From positions 1 to 7,135 of the forward strand of contig PLWR01000516.1 in NCBI GenBank assembly GCA_003165615.1: DNA of 7,135 bases, given 5' to 3'. The position numbers and the translations under genes are program-made. Positions 5,392 through 7,135 of this stretch are shown here, one piece after another (positions within the stretch are counted from its first letter, which is position 1; the number at the start of each line of letters is the position of its first letter). Source of the stretch: Acidobacteriota bacterium. Lineage in GTDB: Bacteria; Acidobacteriota; Terriglobia; UBA7540. The notes under the pieces were generated by a model, which had not been told where the DNA came from, made no database searches, and saw only the letters and a list, made by a program, of their open reading frames with translations.

Positions 5392-5601
5392 ATGCTAAGT
5401 TTGTATAAGCTCTTGCCCGGCTCGGATAATGCACATCATTGCTGCATCGTTTGTCAGATTGCTCAGTTCGTCTTAGGAATTGGACCGGCAGATCTGCGTG
5501 CGGAATCGCGGCCTGTGGCTGCGGCTTCAATGTCCGCTCATATCCATCACAGACCCATTGTGTCTCGCCACAATCCAATCCGCATCAAGGAAAGTGCATA
5601 G
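5392..5601 (+). CDS. Possible small protein with a cysteine/histidine cluster
   Basis: Not recognised with confidence. This is the only plus-strand frame in the window with a good start: AGGAG (5380-5384) 7 nt before the ATG. The 69-residue product has HHCCIVC at 15-21 and a histidine-rich HIHHRP near 50-55, with no signal peptide or membrane segment. The Cys/His cluster could bind a metal. It loosely recalls short proteins with an HCC..CH motif found near metal-resistance genes, but this is an impression only. It may equally be a remnant, as it lies between a truncated gene and transposase debris. Confidence 0.35.
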   Translation: MLSLYKLLPGSDNAHHCCIVCQIAQFVLGIGPADLRAESRPVAAASMSAHIHHRPIVSRHNPIRIKESA

Positions 5602-5744
5602 TCGGTGAGATCTACTGGCTTGAATGAGGGTTGGTACTGGCGGTGAAATATTTCCTGGCAGTGTCGTGCCCGCAATTACCGGGCGACTCGTGACACCTCC
5701 TCCCTGAGCAGCGCAAGAGTCCCGAGATCATTTCCTGGTGGCGT

Positions 5745-5902
5745 TTACGCCGCACGGTCGTATCGGTGGTGCAGACCGCCGAGTCGCGCGTGAGAAACAA
5801 CGTGAGTTGTTGGCGTAGCGCGAGATTCTCGATGAGGAGGCTCCGACGTGCCCGCAAGAGGCGAACCAGCGTTCCGAAAAGGAGGACGATGAATCGAAAC
5901 AT
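5745..5902 (-). pseudogene. Internally deleted integrase-core transposase remnant
   Basis: Seen: from ATG at 5902 about 36 codons read MFRFIVLLFGTLVRLLRARR then SLLIENLALRQQLTLF, the standard N-terminus (RSLLxENLALRQQL) of a common integrase-core transposase. About a dozen nucleotides later, in another frame, the sequence reads LGGLHHRYDRAA and a TAA stop (5747-5745), which is how these transposases end. The whole catalytic DDE core is therefore missing, leaving roughly 50 codons from about 300. Continuing the first frame gives a 96-residue product with a meaningless tail. The sequence on either side (about 5612-5744 and 5903-5996) is probably the untranslated ends of the element; CCAGGAAAT occurs twice in the right-hand part on the minus strand. 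Clear terminal repeats were not found. Confidence 0.78.
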
Positions 5903-5996
5903 GGCCAGGAGTTATAGCAGAACCGTAGCGGGAGGGCGGCAGCTATGTTATTGATTTTGCAATCAGCCAGAGTTTTGGCGAGCCACGGGCTGGTGA

Positions 5997-6878
5997 TCAT
6001 GCCCGGATTCTGCTGGTATCGCTGTGGCTGTGGGCCTTGCGGGCACGCGCCGCTTGGTCCTTCCTTCCGGCGCGCGCCCCTGCTTTGGTTTTATTGTTGA
6101 CCCGCCTTTTCGCGCGCTTAGGCTTCGCCGCCGGGACTGGCAACGGGACGGCGGCATCCGCGGTTCGAGCCATTTCCAACCCAAAGATCGTGGAGAGGTC
6201 TTCGCTGCCGAGGGTCTTTTCCGGGGCAGGCGTTTTTCCACCGAGCGGGAGCCCCTTGCCGGCCTTGGCGATCAATTCTTTCTCATCGACCTTGTGCAGC
6301 TTGAAGAGAAGCTCAGGCTGCTGGTCAAGGCGCGCGCCGATGGCATAAAGCACCGCCGCGACATGCTTGCACATCGAAGCCCAGTCCGGGCAACTGCACG
6401 AGAGTTGGATTTCACCCGGTGAAGGGAATAGGCCGGTCCCCTGCCGGCACATGCGTTCCATAACGCCCTTGGAAAAGCGTCCCTGGAGAAGTTCCACCAG
6501 CGAGTCAATCGTGCCGGCGCAGTCCAAGCAAATGGATCGCCATCGAGCTTTCGAGACCGGCGTCACCTTCACCGCCACTTTATAAATCTGCGAGCCGCTG
6601 ACCATGGCCCCGACCTCGCCGCCGCCAATCTGGAGATCCAGCACCGAACCGTTGCGCACATAGGCCCGGCCGCGCGGCAGCCGGTTCTCGTAGTCGCTGT
6701 AGCGCTCCAGGTTTTCGCACCAGGCCTTGCCCCAAAACGTCCTGGCGATGGTGCGGCCTTCGATGACGACCGGTGAGACGGGATGCCCCTTCTTCTTGAG
6801 CTTCTCCATTTCGCGCGCGGCCTCCCGCCGCCGTTCGGCTACGGTCACATAGGGTCGCCACCCATATTCGTAATACAT
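5997..6878 (-). CDS. SWIM zinc-finger protein, partner of SNF2 helicase
   Basis: Seen: 293 residues. An N-terminal region with FWGKAWCENLERYSDYENRL (48-67) and RGRAYVRNGSVLDLQI (69-84) is typical of this family. The SWIM motif is CSCPDWASMCKH: Cys161-x-Cys163-x6-Cys170-x-His172, followed by a helix with AAVLYAIGARLDQQPELLF. A low-complexity tail from about 250 is rich in Lys, Arg and Ala (PKRAKRR, KTKAGARAGRK) and probably binds nucleic acid. Known: SWIM domains chelate zinc and mediate DNA or protein contacts; in bacteria they are often encoded next to a SNF2 helicase. Here the ATG lies 3 nt after the helicase stop, with AGGAGG (6887-6892) 8 nt upstream inside the helicase gene, so the two are one translationally coupled unit. 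The precise role is unknown. The gene ends at the edge of the transposase remnant, so its last residues (after about 280) may have been altered. Confidence 0.95.
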   Translation of the reverse strand: MYYEYGWRPYVTVAERRREAAREMEKLKKKGHPVSPVVIEGRTIARTFWGKAWCENLERYSDYENRLPRGRAYVRNGSVLDLQIGGGEVGAMVSGSQIYKVAVKVTPVSKARWRSICLDCAGTIDSLVELLQGRFSKGVMERMCRQGTGLFPSPGEIQLSCSCPDWASMCKHVAAVLYAIGARLDQQPELLFKLHKVDEKELIAKAGKGLPLGGKTPAPEKTLGSEDLSTIFGLEMARTADAAVPLPVPAAKPKRAKRRVNNKTKAGARAGRKDQAARARKAHSHSDTSRIRA

Positions 6879-6881
6879 GAT

Positions 6882-7135
6882 TTACGCCTCCTTCAGTGCG
6901 GTATTGATGTCGAGGGCAACAAGTTTGAGTAGCTCCTCGTCTTTCAGTTCCGTCAGCAGCAGCTCCGCGCCGCCTTCCAGCAAATCCTTCGAGATCTGCC
7001 GCTTCGACTCGATGAGTTGGTCGATCTTCTCCTCCACGGTTCCGCGGCACACAAACTTGTGCACCAGTACGTTCTTCTTCTGGCCGATGCGATAGGCGCG
7101 ATCCGTGGCTTGGTTCTCCACCGCCGGGTTCCACC
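6882..7135 (-). CDS. SNF2-family DEAD/DEAH-box helicase, C-terminal end
   Basis: Seen: the last 83-84 residues, starting [18 protein letters not shown] and ending NTALKEA before TAA (6884-6882). [11 protein letters not shown] is helicase motif VI of the SNF2 family, with the two arginines that contact [22 protein letters not shown] and the [14 protein letters not shown] helix after it are the usual C-terminal extension. Known: these ATP-dependent translocases act on double-stranded DNA or on RNA polymerase (RapA/HepA-like); full-length bacterial members are about 900-1,100 residues, so over 90% lies outside the window. It is upstream of, and coupled to, the SWIM protein. Confidence 0.96.
   Translation of the reverse strand, partial: WNPAVENQATDRAYRIGQKKNVLVHKFVCRGTVEEKIDQLIESKRQISKDLLEGGAELLLTELKDEELLKLVALDINTALKEA

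Noticed and set aside
6580..7134. Minus-strand frame of 184 codons across the SNF2/SWIM junction
   Set aside because: It overlaps both well-supported genes in another frame and gives an Arg/Gly-rich product without family motifs.
1..7135. CRISPR array
   Set aside because: No regularly spaced direct repeats were found on either strand.

Overview
The window is about 7.1 kb of moderately GC-rich bacterial chromosome. Nearly all convincing genes lie on the minus strand, so they read from right to left. An outer-membrane FadL-type protein with a signal peptide points to a Gram-negative (diderm) host. A TolB/PD40 propeller gene, palindromic repeats and integrase-core transposase debris would fit an Acidobacteriota-like genome, but that placement is a weak inference and no phylogenetic marker gene is present.

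Region 1 (about 1-3010) is the most interesting part. In transcription order it holds a TusE/DsrC-family sulfur carrier (3010-2693), a DsrE2-type sulfurtransferase-like protein (2677-2195), a FadL/OmpP1-type outer-membrane channel (2104-836), a large nested palindrome (815-714), a promoter with a possible operator (623-556), and the N-terminal 172 residues of an encapsulin-like shell protein (517-1, running off the edge). The shell fragment matches the SrpI-type (family 2A) encapsulins, known as sulfur- and cysteine-desulfurase-associated nanocompartments. A sulfur-relay pair beside a sulfur-linked encapsulin suggests a locus for moving and storing sulfane sulfur, with FadL as a possible entry port for a hydrophobic substrate. 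That coupling is inference from neighbourhood.

Region 2 (about 3100-4060) carries a DksA/TraR-type zinc-finger regulator upstream of the sulfur genes, a tRNA-Cys(GCA) with encoded CCA, a strong intrinsic terminator, and just upstream of that a compactly foldable stretch that looks like an unannotated small RNA.

Region 3 (about 4060-5996) looks decayed: a short inverted-repeat element, an N-terminally truncated TolB-like propeller gene, one possible small plus-strand gene with a cysteine cluster, and a transposase remnant in which the N-terminus is joined out of frame to the C-terminus.

Region 4 (5997-7135) is a tight two-gene unit: the C-terminal end of a SNF2-family helicase followed 3 nt later by a SWIM zinc-finger protein, a recurrent bacterial pairing.
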